From: Sphingobacterium thalpophilum
GTDB taxonomy: Bacteria; Bacteroidota; Bacteroidia; Sphingobacteriales; Sphingobacteriaceae
NCBI GenBank assembly: GCA_945878525.1
Contig: CAMCTU010000005.1
Span: 1-53,179, forward strand
Direction of reading: 5' to 3'
DNA: 53,179 bases
The first letter of the stretch is position 1. Each line of letters opens with the position of its first letter. Both the position numbers and the translations under genes were made by a program. Under the pieces are notes generated by a model. That model saw nothing but the letters and a program-made list of their open reading frames with translations. It made no database searches and was not told where the DNA came from. Of this stretch, positions 37,873 through 46,499 are shown in pieces.

Positions 37873-38901
37873 TTAATCTCTGGGTTTGTATTTTGATCCC
37901 GCGAGAATTTTTTGAGCATCTTTCTCAAGCATTAATTGCTGAAGACTAATATCCGGATTTCTTTCCATGTATTGTTTGACGATCTGCCAACCAGCCCATA
38001 CTCCCAGCTTTGGAGCTGATGAAGAGTTTTCACCAAGGCCGGGTGTAAATGGTGCTTCTGCCAGATAGCGCTGAATCTTCATATAATCACTAACAAATAA
38101 TAGTTCATTCGCAACAAAATAGGCCCAAATTCCAGCTTCATTTTCTATACACCATTCCAGCTGTTCCCCGCTATAGCCTATTTTCAGAAGATCCGAAATA
38201 TCTGGTAAAACCCTATCCATGAAATATAATATTTTACCGTTATAAACCATCTTTGAAATCAGAGTTCTGTCGGCATCATTCTCCTGGAACATTTCCTCTC
38301 GGATAAATGCCTCAATTACCCTTGGACTTATATTCTCAGGACTGAATCTCCTGGAAATGTATTGAGGAATACTTTGTTGTAAAGCCGGATAAAATCTATC
38401 GCCATTTTTACCCAGAAACATATCTAGGCCAATTCCTATATAATCATTGCCAATGGGCGTTTGTACTGCAAACCCTGAAATATAACTGATCAGGCGTGGG
38501 AATTTCTGTTTAGGATAGTAGTATTTGATATAGCGAAATGCCTGATTAAGTTCTAGTTGCTGTTTTTCTAGACTTGGAAATGTTTGTGCTACTGTCGAGC
38601 GAAGTTCTAGGTAATCTTTGTTTTTTAAAATAGAACGTAAATTATAATAATAAACGGTGTCCCCGGTTTTTCCTGCGCTTATCATCTTTTCCATATAATC
38701 ATCATAGAACCAGGTGTATTTTTTTCTTAAACCAGGAGCTTTTGCTGATACAGAATCAGGATTTAACCCAGATAGTTCTTGATCAAATCGTTCAATAGGG
38801 ATATTGAGTTTTATGTTACTGATATCTACCGGCTTTTTGTTATTACAGGAAAGTGCTGCAAGGCATATTAAAAAAAACAAGTAAATTTGTAATTGTCGCA
38901 T
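37873..38901 (-). CDS. gldB: Gliding motility-associated lipoprotein GldB
   Basis: 342 residues. Lipobox LAALSC, lipidated Cys19. The family pattern includes LNIPIERFDQELSGL, FIREEMFQENDADRTLISKM and WCIENEAGIWAYFVANELL, and the length is normal. GldB is a lipoprotein needed for gliding in Flavobacterium; its biochemical role is unclear. It diverges from nadE across 109 bases; the nadE-gldB neighbourhood is shared with other Bacteroidota, here with the genes facing away from each other. Confidence 0.9.
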   Translation of the reverse strand: MRQLQIYLFFLICLAALSCNNKKPVDISNIKLNIPIERFDQELSGLNPDSVSAKAPGLRKKYTWFYDDYMEKMISAGKTGDTVYYYNLRSILKNKDYLELRSTVAQTFPSLEKQQLELNQAFRYIKYYYPKQKFPRLISYISGFAVQTPIGNDYIGIGLDMFLGKNGDRFYPALQQSIPQYISRRFSPENISPRVIEAFIREEMFQENDADRTLISKMVYNGKILYFMDRVLPDISDLLKIGYSGEQLEWCIENEAGIWAYFVANELLFVSDYMKIQRYLAEAPFTPGLGENSSSAPKLGVWAGWQIVKQYMERNPDISLQQLMLEKDAQKILAGSKYKPRD

Positions 38902-38968
38902 GGTAACAGTTTATCTGCTAAATTATAAAAATGATCATAAATAAATTGTTATCCTGCTTCATAAATAG

Positions 38969-38988
38969 GTTTAGAAAATTTCCTAAAC
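38969..38988. promoter_or_regulatory. 20-base near-palindrome between gldB and nadE
   Basis: GTTTAGAAAATTTCCTAAAC is an inverted repeat with 9 of 10 positions matching per arm. It ends 22 bases before the nadE ATG in the divergent promoter region. It looks like a dimeric regulator site; no regulator can be named. Confidence 0.45.
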
Positions 38989-39010
38989 TCCTTAATAAAT
39001 TAACCACCGG

Positions 39011-40651
39011 ATGAAGATTGCTCTAGCTCAGCTAAATTACATTATTGGCGACTTTGAACACAATACACTAAAAATAATTGAGACTATTCAGAATGCACGT
39101 GAAAAGGGTGCTGATCTAGTAGTTTTCGCAGAGTTATCTGTATGTGGTTATTCACCGAGGGATTTTCTCGAATTTTCTGAATTTATAGAACTTTCTGAGC
39201 AATCAGCGAAAAAAATAGCTTCCGTATGTACTGATATTGCCTGTATTCTTGGCTTACCAACCCGAAATCCTAAAATTGAAGGTAAGGATCTTTTCAATTC
39301 AGCATGGTTTATTGAGAATACAAAGATAAAAGCTATAGTAAATAAGGCCTTATTGCCTAATTACGATGTATTTGATGAATACCGTTATTTCGAGCCTTCG
39401 GTCAATTTTGGCTGTATAGATTTTATGGGGCATAAAATTGCACTGACGATTTGTGAGGATTTATGGAATATCAATGATAATCCTATGTATACAATTTGTC
39501 CGATGGATCAACTGATCAAAGAAAAACCAGATCTGATGATCAATATTGCTGCTTCTCCTTTTGCATACAATCATGATGAAGAGAGAATAAGGATACTGGG
39601 CGATAATTGCAGGAAATATAAACTCCCTCTTTTCTATGTAAATCAGGTTGGTGCGCAGACTGAAATAATTTTTGATGGGGGTTCATTGGTTTTTGATGAT
39701 TCTGGTTTACTTCTTGATGAAATGGCTTATTTTTCTGAAGAAGTAAAGATATATGAGTTTGAAGATAAGCAGGTGAAAGGTTTTAGGCCAAAAGAACATG
39801 ATGCCCAAAATGATATTCAGCAGGTTTATGCTGCCCTTGTTCTTGGAATAAAGGACTATTTTCAGAAATCAGGTTTTAGCAAAGCTATTCTAGGACTTTC
39901 GGGCGGGATAGATTCTGCACTTGTTTGTGCCCTTGCTTCTGAAGCACTTGGATCTGAAAATGTGATGGCAGTATTGATGCCTTCAGAGTATTCCAGTGAC
40001 CATTCTATTCAAGATGCTTTGGATTTAGTCAAGAATCTGGGTTGTAAGCACGAAATTATACCTATCAGGGAGGTCGCTGGAGCTTTCAGTAGTATGATGA
40101 AGCCTGTATTTAAAGATTTACCTTTTAATGTTGCTGAAGAGAATATTCAGGCGAGAAGCCGGGCTATTATTGTAATGGCAATATCTAATAAGTTTGGCTA
40201 TATTTTGCTTAACACTTCTAATAAAAGTGAATGTGCAGTAGGTTATGGCACCTTATACGGAGATATGGCAGGAGCAATTGCCGTGCTTGGGGATGTTTAT
40301 AAAACTCAGGTATATAAGCTGTCTAATTATATTAACCGTGACAAAGAAATTATCCCAGTAAATAGTATTACCAAACCACCATCTGCTGAGCTCCGTCCTG
40401 GGCAGAAGGATTCTGATTCCCTTCCAGAATATGATATTTTGGATGCAATATTATTTCAATATATTGAACTTAAGAAGAGTTCTGCGGCTATTATTGAACA
40501 GGGATTTGATGAAACACTGGTAAAGAAGGTACTTTGCATGGTCAATGCAGCCGAGTTTAAAAGAAACCAGGCTCCGCCAATCTTAAGGGTGTCTCCTAAA
40601 GCTTTTGGAATGGGCAGAAGACTTCCTATAGTTGGAAAATATCTTAGTTAG
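39011..40651 (+). CDS. nadE: Glutamine-dependent NAD(+) synthetase
   Basis: 546 residues. The N-terminal nitrilase-type glutaminase domain (1-260) has the triad Glu41, Lys112 (NKALLPNYDVFDE) and Cys148 (TICEDLW). The C-terminal synthetase domain has the ATP-binding SGGIDS (297-302) and NTSNKSECAVGYGTLYGD. It converts deamido-NAD to NAD using glutamine and ATP. The fused domain layout explains the length. The stop codon abuts a heptad repeat. Confidence 0.97.
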   Translation: MKIALAQLNYIIGDFEHNTLKIIETIQNAREKGADLVVFAELSVCGYSPRDFLEFSEFIELSEQSAKKIASVCTDIACILGLPTRNPKIEGKDLFNSAWFIENTKIKAIVNKALLPNYDVFDEYRYFEPSVNFGCIDFMGHKIALTICEDLWNINDNPMYTICPMDQLIKEKPDLMINIAASPFAYNHDEERIRILGDNCRKYKLPLFYVNQVGAQTEIIFDGGSLVFDDSGLLLDEMAYFSEEVKIYEFEDKQVKGFRPKEHDAQNDIQQVYAALVLGIKDYFQKSGFSKAILGLSGGIDSALVCALASEALGSENVMAVLMPSEYSSDHSIQDALDLVKNLGCKHEIIPIREVAGAFSSMMKPVFKDLPFNVAEENIQARSRAIIVMAISNKFGYILLNTSNKSECAVGYGTLYGDMAGAIAVLGDVYKTQVYKLSNYINRDKEIIPVNSITKPPSAELRPGQKDSDSLPEYDILDAILFQYIELKKSSAAIIEQGFDETLVKKVLCMVNAAEFKRNQAPPILRVSPKAFGMGRRLPIVGKYLS

Positions 40652-40713
40652 TTGAGAATTGAGAGTGGATAATTTATAGTTATCGGGTTGAAAAATTTAC
40701 CATTCTCAATTCT
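40651..40713. repeat. Heptad-repeat inverted pair after nadE
   Basis: Arms 40655-40668 (AGAATTGAGAGTGG) and 40700-40713 (CCATTCTCAATTCT) pair over 14 positions with one G-T wobble. The left arm consists of 7-base units (GTTGAGA, ATTGAGA). It begins at the last base of the nadE stop and ends four bases before the stop of the converging gene. Confidence 0.7.
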
Positions 40714-40716
40714 GTA

Positions 40717-41682
40717 CTAAATCACCGTTGTACGTAGACGCTCAAGCAGCGCTTTGGTTTTTAGGATGCCTTCATATTCACCTATTTTGTCTCCTTCATA
40801 TTCAATACCAACATAGCCTTTAAAACCTGAGTCTTTAACGATCTTGAGCATTCTGGTAAAGTCTGTTTCAATACAATTGCCCTGTGCATCAAAATCCATT
40901 GATTTTGCACTTACCGCTTTGGCATAGGCCATCATTTCGTAAGTACCTTTGTATTTATCATATTCTTCAATGCATTTGTTTTTAGCGTCTCTTGTAAGGC
41001 AAAAATTATTAAAATCAGGAAGGGTTCCTACATTTTTCTTACCAACATTCTTCATCACAGTTGAAAGCCAGAAACCATCTGAGCTATACCCGCCATGATT
41101 TTCAACAATTACATTAATGTTCTCTTTAACTGCATATTCACCTAAAAGTCCGAGTCCTTCAATTGCTGCTTTTTGTACGTCTTCTGCGCTTCCTACACCA
41201 TAGGCATTTACACGGATAGAACTACATCCAAGATATTTGGCAGCTTCTACCCACTTTTTATGGTTATCAATGGCTAGCATACGTTTGCTAGTATCTAATT
41301 CACCCAGATTGCCCTCTCCATCGCACATAATCAGATGATTTTTTACCCCATTATCAGAACAGCGTTTTAGTAATTCGTTTAGGTATGCAGTGTCTTTTGC
41401 TTTATCCTTGAAAAAGGTATTGACATATTCCACTGCATTGATGCCAAATTCTTTTTTGGTGATCACCGGAAAATCGAGGTTGTCAATTTTCTTACTTCGC
41501 AAAGCTCTGTGTAATGACCACTGAGCCAGAGAGATTTCGAAGAAAGAGTTCTTTATATCGGCAGCATTTGGGTTATTATTCGCTTGTATTTTGGCTGCAC
41601 ATGAATATAATCTAGAGGGTAGTAATGCAATTCCTGCAAGGCCTGTGACCTGCTGTATAAATTTGCGGCGGTTATTCGACAT
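40717..41682 (-). CDS. Exported sugar phosphate isomerase/epimerase-like TIM-barrel protein
   Basis: 321 residues. The N-terminus MSNNRRKFIQQVTGLAGIAL resembles a twin-arginine-type signal with a lysine-containing variant, and Cys28 (SRLYSC) could be lipidated. The remainder matches the xylose isomerase-like AP-endonuclease family 2 barrel: SSIRVNAYG, NVIVENHGG (about 190-198), GTLPDFNNF and GYVGIEYEGD supply the likely metal ligands Glu, Asp, His and Glu. Members act on sugars or inositols in the periplasm of Bacteroidota; the substrate is unknown. A single-gene unit preceded by a 333-base gap. Confidence 0.85.
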   Translation of the reverse strand: MSNNRRKFIQQVTGLAGIALLPSRLYSCAAKIQANNNPNAADIKNSFFEISLAQWSLHRALRSKKIDNLDFPVITKKEFGINAVEYVNTFFKDKAKDTAYLNELLKRCSDNGVKNHLIMCDGEGNLGELDTSKRMLAIDNHKKWVEAAKYLGCSSIRVNAYGVGSAEDVQKAAIEGLGLLGEYAVKENINVIVENHGGYSSDGFWLSTVMKNVGKKNVGTLPDFNNFCLTRDAKNKCIEEYDKYKGTYEMMAYAKAVSAKSMDFDAQGNCIETDFTRMLKIVKDSGFKGYVGIEYEGDKIGEYEGILKTKALLERLRTTVI

Positions 41683-41885
41683 GAATCCTTTTGTTTAATT
41701 GGTGATATTTGAATTTACAATAAATATAGACATCAAGGAAATTAATGGGATATAATCTTAAAATTTGGTATTCGGATATATATATTAAAGTAGTAATTAA
41801 GCATTTATCATAGAATAGTCAGATGCTTGTAACAAAGCCGATTATTGTTTACATTCTAATGAAAATTGAGTTTCTTTGATAAGTG

Positions 41886-42007
41886 AATTGATGATTTATA
41901 AGGTTTTCTGCGATCCTTTTATACAGCGCGAACCTGAATAATATCTGGTTTTTAGTTTAGTTTTAGTTTAGTGAGATCCGTTCTGAAAGGGGCGGATCTT
42001 TCTTTTT
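41886..42007 (+). ncRNA. Possible plus-strand small RNA with its own terminator
   Basis: No gene occupies 41683-42015, and both flanking genes are on the minus strand, yet a plus-strand terminator ends here at 42007. Upstream, AGGTT (41901-41905) pairs with AACCT (41931-41935), and GCG (41910-41912) with CGC (41927-41929). TTTCTTTG just before is one base from a -7 box. A 16-codon ORF (41891-41941) also lies in it. Expression is untested. The remainder of the gap, 41683-41885, shows only AT-rich sequence. Confidence 0.35.
41974..42007 (+). terminator. Plus-strand intrinsic terminator
   Basis: AGATCCG (41974-41980) pairs with CGGATCT (41993-41999). Four further pairs, mostly G-T, close a GAAA tetraloop (41985-41988). 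TTTCTTTTT follows. On the minus strand, behind lnt, no T-run follows the stem, so it points to plus-strand transcription. Confidence 0.75.
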
Positions 42008-42015
42008 ATAATTGA

Positions 42016-43635
42016 TTAAACTTTGCGTTTTCTTAGTAGGGCTGTCAATAAAAATAACGCGAAGAGCCCAGTACCAATAGTTCCGCATCTAGCTATAAAA
42101 TCACCAAACCGTACATAAAGACTTATTTCCCCATTCAGATTGATATCTTGTTTGGTAGAACCCTGAACCCACCATTTGGTTTGCTGAACAACATCACCGC
42201 GCTGATTTATGAATCCAGAAATTCCGGTATTTGCAGATCTCGCCACCCATCTTCTGGTTTCAATAGCTCTGAGTTTTGCATATTGAAAGTGTTGGTCTTT
42301 ACCCGAGGTATTACCCCACCAACCATCATTAGTGATGATTGCAATAAATTGTGCATCCTTTTTAATATACTCGGCGACATATTCACCCCATATTGATTCA
42401 TAACAAATTACCGGAGCCGATCCGATCCCGCTTTGTGAATAGAAAACAGATGGTTCATCCTGCTTGCCATAACTTCCTGTTGCGCCACCAAACGCGGCAA
42501 AGGCTGGCTTCAAAAAGGATAATGCGTTCGAGAAGGGGGTTTGCTCAACACCGGGTACAAGTTTTGACTTATGATAAAATTGTAATGTCCCTGAATTTTC
42601 TATGGATACAGCAGCATTAAATACATCAAAATAGATCCCGTTATTTTTATTGAAACGGGCCGTCAATGTTTCAGCGGAATCATAAATGGAATAGCTCTCA
42701 ATTCCTGAAATAAGATTTGAATTTTTGTATTTATTCAGAAAGCTCTGAATTGTTTTAAAGCTTTCGTCTTCCCTGAATGTTTTCTCTTCGGTGCCTTGTG
42801 ATATTGCAGTTTCAGGCCATATAAAATATTCAGTATTGCTTTGTCCTAATGAATCTGAAAGATGTATCAAACGATCGATTTGTTCGGAAGCTGGCATGCT
42901 ACCAAATTTTTTGTAGGGATCAATATTGGGTTGTACTACAACAATATTTGCCGGATTTGACTTTTCAGTATAATTGAAATAAATGATCAATGAAAAAGCT
43001 ATCGGAAAAATCACTAGAATAGCTGCGGGAATAATTAAGCGGTTTCTGTTTAATTTTAAAGTGCCTGCTTTATGAGAAATCCAGATCTCAAAAAATAAAA
43101 TATTGGTAAGGAGTACCCAAAGTGTGCCACCATAAACACCTGTATATTCATACCATTGTACAAGCTGGTGGGTGCTAGCAAATCCATTTCCGAGGTTCAT
43201 CCATGGGAATGCAAGATCCCAGCTTTGATGGAGATATTCATATCCAATCCAGAAACAAATCAGTCCGGTATAGGCCCATATCCTTGAAGTAGTTAATCTC
43301 ATTCGGTAATACAGCCAGAATGCCATTGTCATTAAAACTGCTCCCAAACCAAAAGGAATTAGTGAGATTAGAGCTGCAACCCAGGTAGGCATTACCGAAT
43401 CCAATGAATTGAAAACCCAATATATACTTGCTGTATTCCATGCAAAGAAGCAAAGAAAGGTAGTCCGAAAGATAAATTTACCCTTTTTCTTTACCTCTGA
43501 TTTTATAATGTTTTCAGTCGCAATTAATATTGGAACGAGTGCTATTAAAAGAATTGTCGAACTAAATGGAATCGGGGGCCAGGCAAACCAAAGTAAGAAT
43601 GCGCTTAAAAGTGCAAGCTGATAATTTCTTTTCAT
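42016..43635 (-). CDS. lnt: Apolipoprotein N-acyltransferase
   Basis: 539 residues from ATG 43635, which overlaps the upstream stop as TGATG; a TTG one codon earlier is unlikely. About seven N-terminal membrane helices (1-222) precede a nitrilase-like domain (230-510) with catalytic Glu275 (WPETAIS), Lys356 (YHKSKLVPG) and Cys411 (VICYESIWGE), then a last helix near 520. It adds the third acyl chain to lipoproteins; the window encodes several lipoprotein substrates and lspA. It is coupled to the PH/SHOCT gene. Confidence 0.95.
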   Translation of the reverse strand: MKRNYQLALLSAFLLWFAWPPIPFSSTILLIALVPILIATENIIKSEVKKKGKFIFRTTFLCFFAWNTASIYWVFNSLDSVMPTWVAALISLIPFGLGAVLMTMAFWLYYRMRLTTSRIWAYTGLICFWIGYEYLHQSWDLAFPWMNLGNGFASTHQLVQWYEYTGVYGGTLWVLLTNILFFEIWISHKAGTLKLNRNRLIIPAAILVIFPIAFSLIIYFNYTEKSNPANIVVVQPNIDPYKKFGSMPASEQIDRLIHLSDSLGQSNTEYFIWPETAISQGTEEKTFREDESFKTIQSFLNKYKNSNLISGIESYSIYDSAETLTARFNKNNGIYFDVFNAAVSIENSGTLQFYHKSKLVPGVEQTPFSNALSFLKPAFAAFGGATGSYGKQDEPSVFYSQSGIGSAPVICYESIWGEYVAEYIKKDAQFIAIITNDGWWGNTSGKDQHFQYAKLRAIETRRWVARSANTGISGFINQRGDVVQQTKWWVQGSTKQDINLNGEISLYVRFGDFIARCGTIGTGLFALFLLTALLRKRKV

Positions 43636-44261
43636 CAAAGTCTGGATAAAATTTCAGCCTTTTTATTTTCATACTCATCCTGGCTGATCAGTTGTTTTTC
43701 GTGTAAAGTTTTCAATTTTTGGAGTTTCAGGGTTATTTTATCTTCGGACTCGGCTATTTTTTCTCCATTTATAACCGGATTATTATTCTCCACAACTTCA
43801 ATGTACGACGCGTAATCATCTCCGATATTCTCATTTTGGAGAACGCTGATTTTTTCTTCAAATCCCGGAAAGGTCTTTACTTTTTCGAGTTGCTCATTGC
43901 AAAACTGATATAGTTTCCGGGCCTGAACTTTTGGAATGAAATCTATTGCAACATTTTCACCTCTTTGAGGAAGAGTTATAAACTTTGATCCAAAAAATTC
44001 TTCTTTGAAGGAAACCTGCTTTACTTCGGCCCAGGGGAAGGTTTTATACGCTGTGGTGAGTCCCAGATTTTCAGGAATGCAAAACACAATTCGTTTATTG
44101 GTTACAGCGATACAATCCGGAATCAGGGTTACGGCAGGTCTTTTTTGTATTGCAAGATAGATAACGTCTTCACCAGAGGTAAGCATATCTCTTAATTTAC
44201 CCAAAACCTTTTCTGCGGTTCTTGGATCCTGATGATCTGTTAAATAGTGTTCAACCAGCAT
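43635..44261 (-). CDS. PH-domain protein with C-terminal SHOCT motif
   Basis: 208 residues, cytoplasmic. Residues about 20-130 resemble the bacterial PH (YokE-like) fold: VIYLAIQKRPAVTL, IAVTNKRIVFCIPE, and TFPWAEVKQVSFKEEFFGSK. The C-terminal LKTLHEKQLISQDEYENKKA (about 184-203) is a SHOCT motif, usually an oligomerisation or interaction helix. Function unknown. Its stop overlaps the lnt start, so the two are translationally coupled, which hints at a membrane-related role (inference). Confidence 0.8.
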   Translation of the reverse strand: MLVEHYLTDHQDPRTAEKVLGKLRDMLTSGEDVIYLAIQKRPAVTLIPDCIAVTNKRIVFCIPENLGLTTAYKTFPWAEVKQVSFKEEFFGSKFITLPQRGENVAIDFIPKVQARKLYQFCNEQLEKVKTFPGFEEKISVLQNENIGDDYASYIEVVENNNPVINGEKIAESEDKITLKLQKLKTLHEKQLISQDEYENKKAEILSRL

Positions 44262-44447
44262 ATTTTTTTAATTCTTGGGGCAAGTATAAAATTCATCTGA
44301 TAATTTGTTAAGGCTTTTTTTTGGCTAAAAATCGTAAATTTTGTTGAAATTAAAGCTGGGTCAAACTTCAAAAACATACCTTGCTTTGTTCAAAAATAAA
44401 CTATAAATATTATTATAATGTAAATTTAAAGATGTCGTTATTTAAAT

Positions 44448-45119
44448 TCACGTGCCTGCAACACAAATAACTATCTCACCCTTTAGGGTATGTGTCTCAA
44501 AATGTTGTTTGATTTGCTCAAGAGTGCCTCTTTTAGTCTCTTCAAATAGTTTGCTTAACTCTCTTGAAACAGATGCCTGACGCTCCGCCCCAAAATATAT
44601 TGTGAACTCTTCAAGAGTTTTTAAAAGTCGGTGGGGTGATTCATAAAATATCATCGTACGGCTCTCACTCTTCAGTTCCTTCATTCTGGTTTGACGGCCT
44701 TTCTTAACCGGAAGGAAACCTTCAAATGTAAAACGATCGGCAGCCAGACCTGAATTTACCAGGGCAGGAACAAAAGCTGTAGCACCTGGCAAACATTCTA
44801 CTGGCAGATCATTACGGATTGCCTCACGTACGAGCAAAAAGCCTGGATCAGAGATTGCCGGTGTACCCGCATCAGATATTAATGCAATTTGTTTGCCTTC
44901 TTTCAGAAAGCGGATCACCTCTGTAACAGACTTATGTTCATTATGTTGATGATGCGAAAATAATTTTTTGTCTATGCCAAAGTGTTTCAGCAGAGGTGCG
45001 CTGGTGCGGGTATCTTCTGCAAGAATCAGATCTACTTCCTTCAAAATACGAACGGCCCTGAAGCTCATGTCTTCCAGATTGCCGATTGGTGTAGGTACTA
45101 GATAAAGTTTGCCGCTCAT
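44448..45119 (-). CDS. rsmI: 16S rRNA (cytidine1402-2'-O)-methyltransferase
   Basis: 223 residues. Tetrapyrrole-methylase-fold landmarks: LYLVPTPIGNLEDMSFRAV (5-23), LAEDTRTSAPLLKHF, ALISDAGTPAISDPGFLLV, PGATAFVPALVNSGL and YESPHRLLKTL. It 2'-O-methylates C1402 of 16S rRNA. It is shorter than the E. coli protein, lacking the C-terminal extension, which is common in Bacteroidota. It diverges from serS across 95 bases. Upstream of lnt/PH, a 186-base AT-rich gap (44262-44447) shows no gene. Confidence 0.95.
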   Translation of the reverse strand: MSGKLYLVPTPIGNLEDMSFRAVRILKEVDLILAEDTRTSAPLLKHFGIDKKLFSHHQHNEHKSVTEVIRFLKEGKQIALISDAGTPAISDPGFLLVREAIRNDLPVECLPGATAFVPALVNSGLAADRFTFEGFLPVKKGRQTRMKELKSESRTMIFYESPHRLLKTLEEFTIYFGAERQASVSRELSKLFEETKRGTLEQIKQHFETHTLKGEIVICVAGT

Positions 45120-45190
45120 TGGTTCTATACTTATTCAGGCATTCATTCTGGAAAAACTCCAAAATCAAAGCCCAAACTCCAAACTGTTTA

Positions 45191-45198
45191 TATCTTTG
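45191..45198 (+). promoter_or_regulatory. Candidate -7 box for serS
   Basis: TATCTTTG matches TAnnTTTG and lies 16 bases before the serS ATG, which predicts a very short leader. I see no TTTG at the -33 position. Confidence 0.4.
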
Positions 45199-45214
45199 TC
45201 TAAAATTATTGAAG

Positions 45215-46486
45215 ATGCTGCAAGTTAGTTATATCCGCGAAAATAGAGAGGAAGTTTTAAATCGTTTATCTGTCAGGAATTTTAAAAGTCCTGAACTAGT
45301 TGATCAGATTATAAGGCTCGATGAAGACCGACGACAAACTCAAACTCATTTGGATTCTATTGCTGCTGAAGCTAATGCAGCTGCAAAAAAAGTTGGCGAA
45401 CTGATGCGTCAAGGTTTAAAGGAAGAAGCGGAAGCTATAAAGGCTCAAACAACTGCTTTTAAAGAGCAGACACGTACCTTGGGTGATAAACTTTCTGCCA
45501 TTGAAATCCTTTTGCAATCTGAGCTGGTACTTTTGCCTAATTTACCACATCAGTCTGTACCGAAAGGTTCCGGAGCTGATGATAATCTAGTAGCCTCAGA
45601 ACATGGTCAGATACCGCAGCTGATGCAGGGAGCTTTGCCTCATTGGGAACTCGCGTCAAAATACGATATTATTGATTTTGAGCTTGGTAATAAAATTGCC
45701 GGAGCCGGTTTCCCTGTTTATAAAGGTAAGGGAGCAAAATTACAACGTGCGCTTATTAATTTCTTTCTTGATCAAGCAGAGGCAGCTGGGTATCGTGAGA
45801 TTCAGCCTCCAATAGTGGTTAATGAGGCTTCGGGCTTTGGTACCGGACAACTTCCGGATAAAGAAGGACAGATGTATCATGTCGCGGCAGACAATCTTTA
45901 TCTGATTCCTACAGCGGAGGTTCCGGTCACAAATTTATACCGGGATGTGATTTTGAAAGAGGAAGAATTACCGGTTAAAAATTGTGCATATACTCCGTGT
46001 TTCCGTCGGGAAGCAGGTTCTTATGGGGCTCATGTTCGGGGATTAAACCGCTTACATCAATTTGACAAGGTGGAAATTGTTCAGGTTGTTCATCCCGACC
46101 ACTCTTATGAGGTTTTGGAAAATATGAGTAGTTATGTTCAGTCATTATTGCAAAAACTCGAGCTGCCTTACCGGGTGCTTAGTTTATGTGGTGGCGATAT
46201 GGGCTTCACCTCTGCTAAAACCTATGACATGGAAGTTTGGTGTGCAGCTCAGGCACGTTGGCTTGAGGTTTCCTCGGTTTCCAATTTTGAGACCTACCAA
46301 TGTAATCGTCTTAAACTACGTTTCAAAAGTGGGGATGGTAAGCCTCAGCTTGCACATACCTTAAATGGAAGTGCTCTCGCTCTACCGCGTATCGTGGCTT
46401 CACTCCTTGAAAATAATCAGGATGAGAAGGGTATAAAGATTCCGGCTGCACTTGTGCCTTACACTGGTTTTGACTATATCAACTAG
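45215..46486 (+). CDS. serS: Seryl-tRNA synthetase
   Basis: 423 residues from ATG 45215 (MLQVSYIRENREEVLNRLS); a longer reading from 45119 adds 32 residues absent from the family and runs into the rsmI start. The N-terminal coiled-coil arm (about 30-100) binds tRNA. The class II catalytic core has motif 2 PCFRREAGSYGAHVRG and motif 3 TLNGSALALPRIVASLLE. It charges tRNA-Ser. Confidence 0.97.
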   Translation: MLQVSYIRENREEVLNRLSVRNFKSPELVDQIIRLDEDRRQTQTHLDSIAAEANAAAKKVGELMRQGLKEEAEAIKAQTTAFKEQTRTLGDKLSAIEILLQSELVLLPNLPHQSVPKGSGADDNLVASEHGQIPQLMQGALPHWELASKYDIIDFELGNKIAGAGFPVYKGKGAKLQRALINFFLDQAEAAGYREIQPPIVVNEASGFGTGQLPDKEGQMYHVAADNLYLIPTAEVPVTNLYRDVILKEEELPVKNCAYTPCFRREAGSYGAHVRGLNRLHQFDKVEIVQVVHPDHSYEVLENMSSYVQSLLQKLELPYRVLSLCGGDMGFTSAKTYDMEVWCAAQARWLEVSSVSNFETYQCNRLKLRFKSGDGKPQLAHTLNGSALALPRIVASLLENNQDEKGIKIPAALVPYTGFDYIN

Positions 46487-46499
46487 GCATCTTAATAGA

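Noticed and set aside
45119-45214. Longer seryl-tRNA synthetase start
   Set aside because: The extra 32 residues are not part of the family and run into the rsmI start; the family N-terminus begins at 45215.
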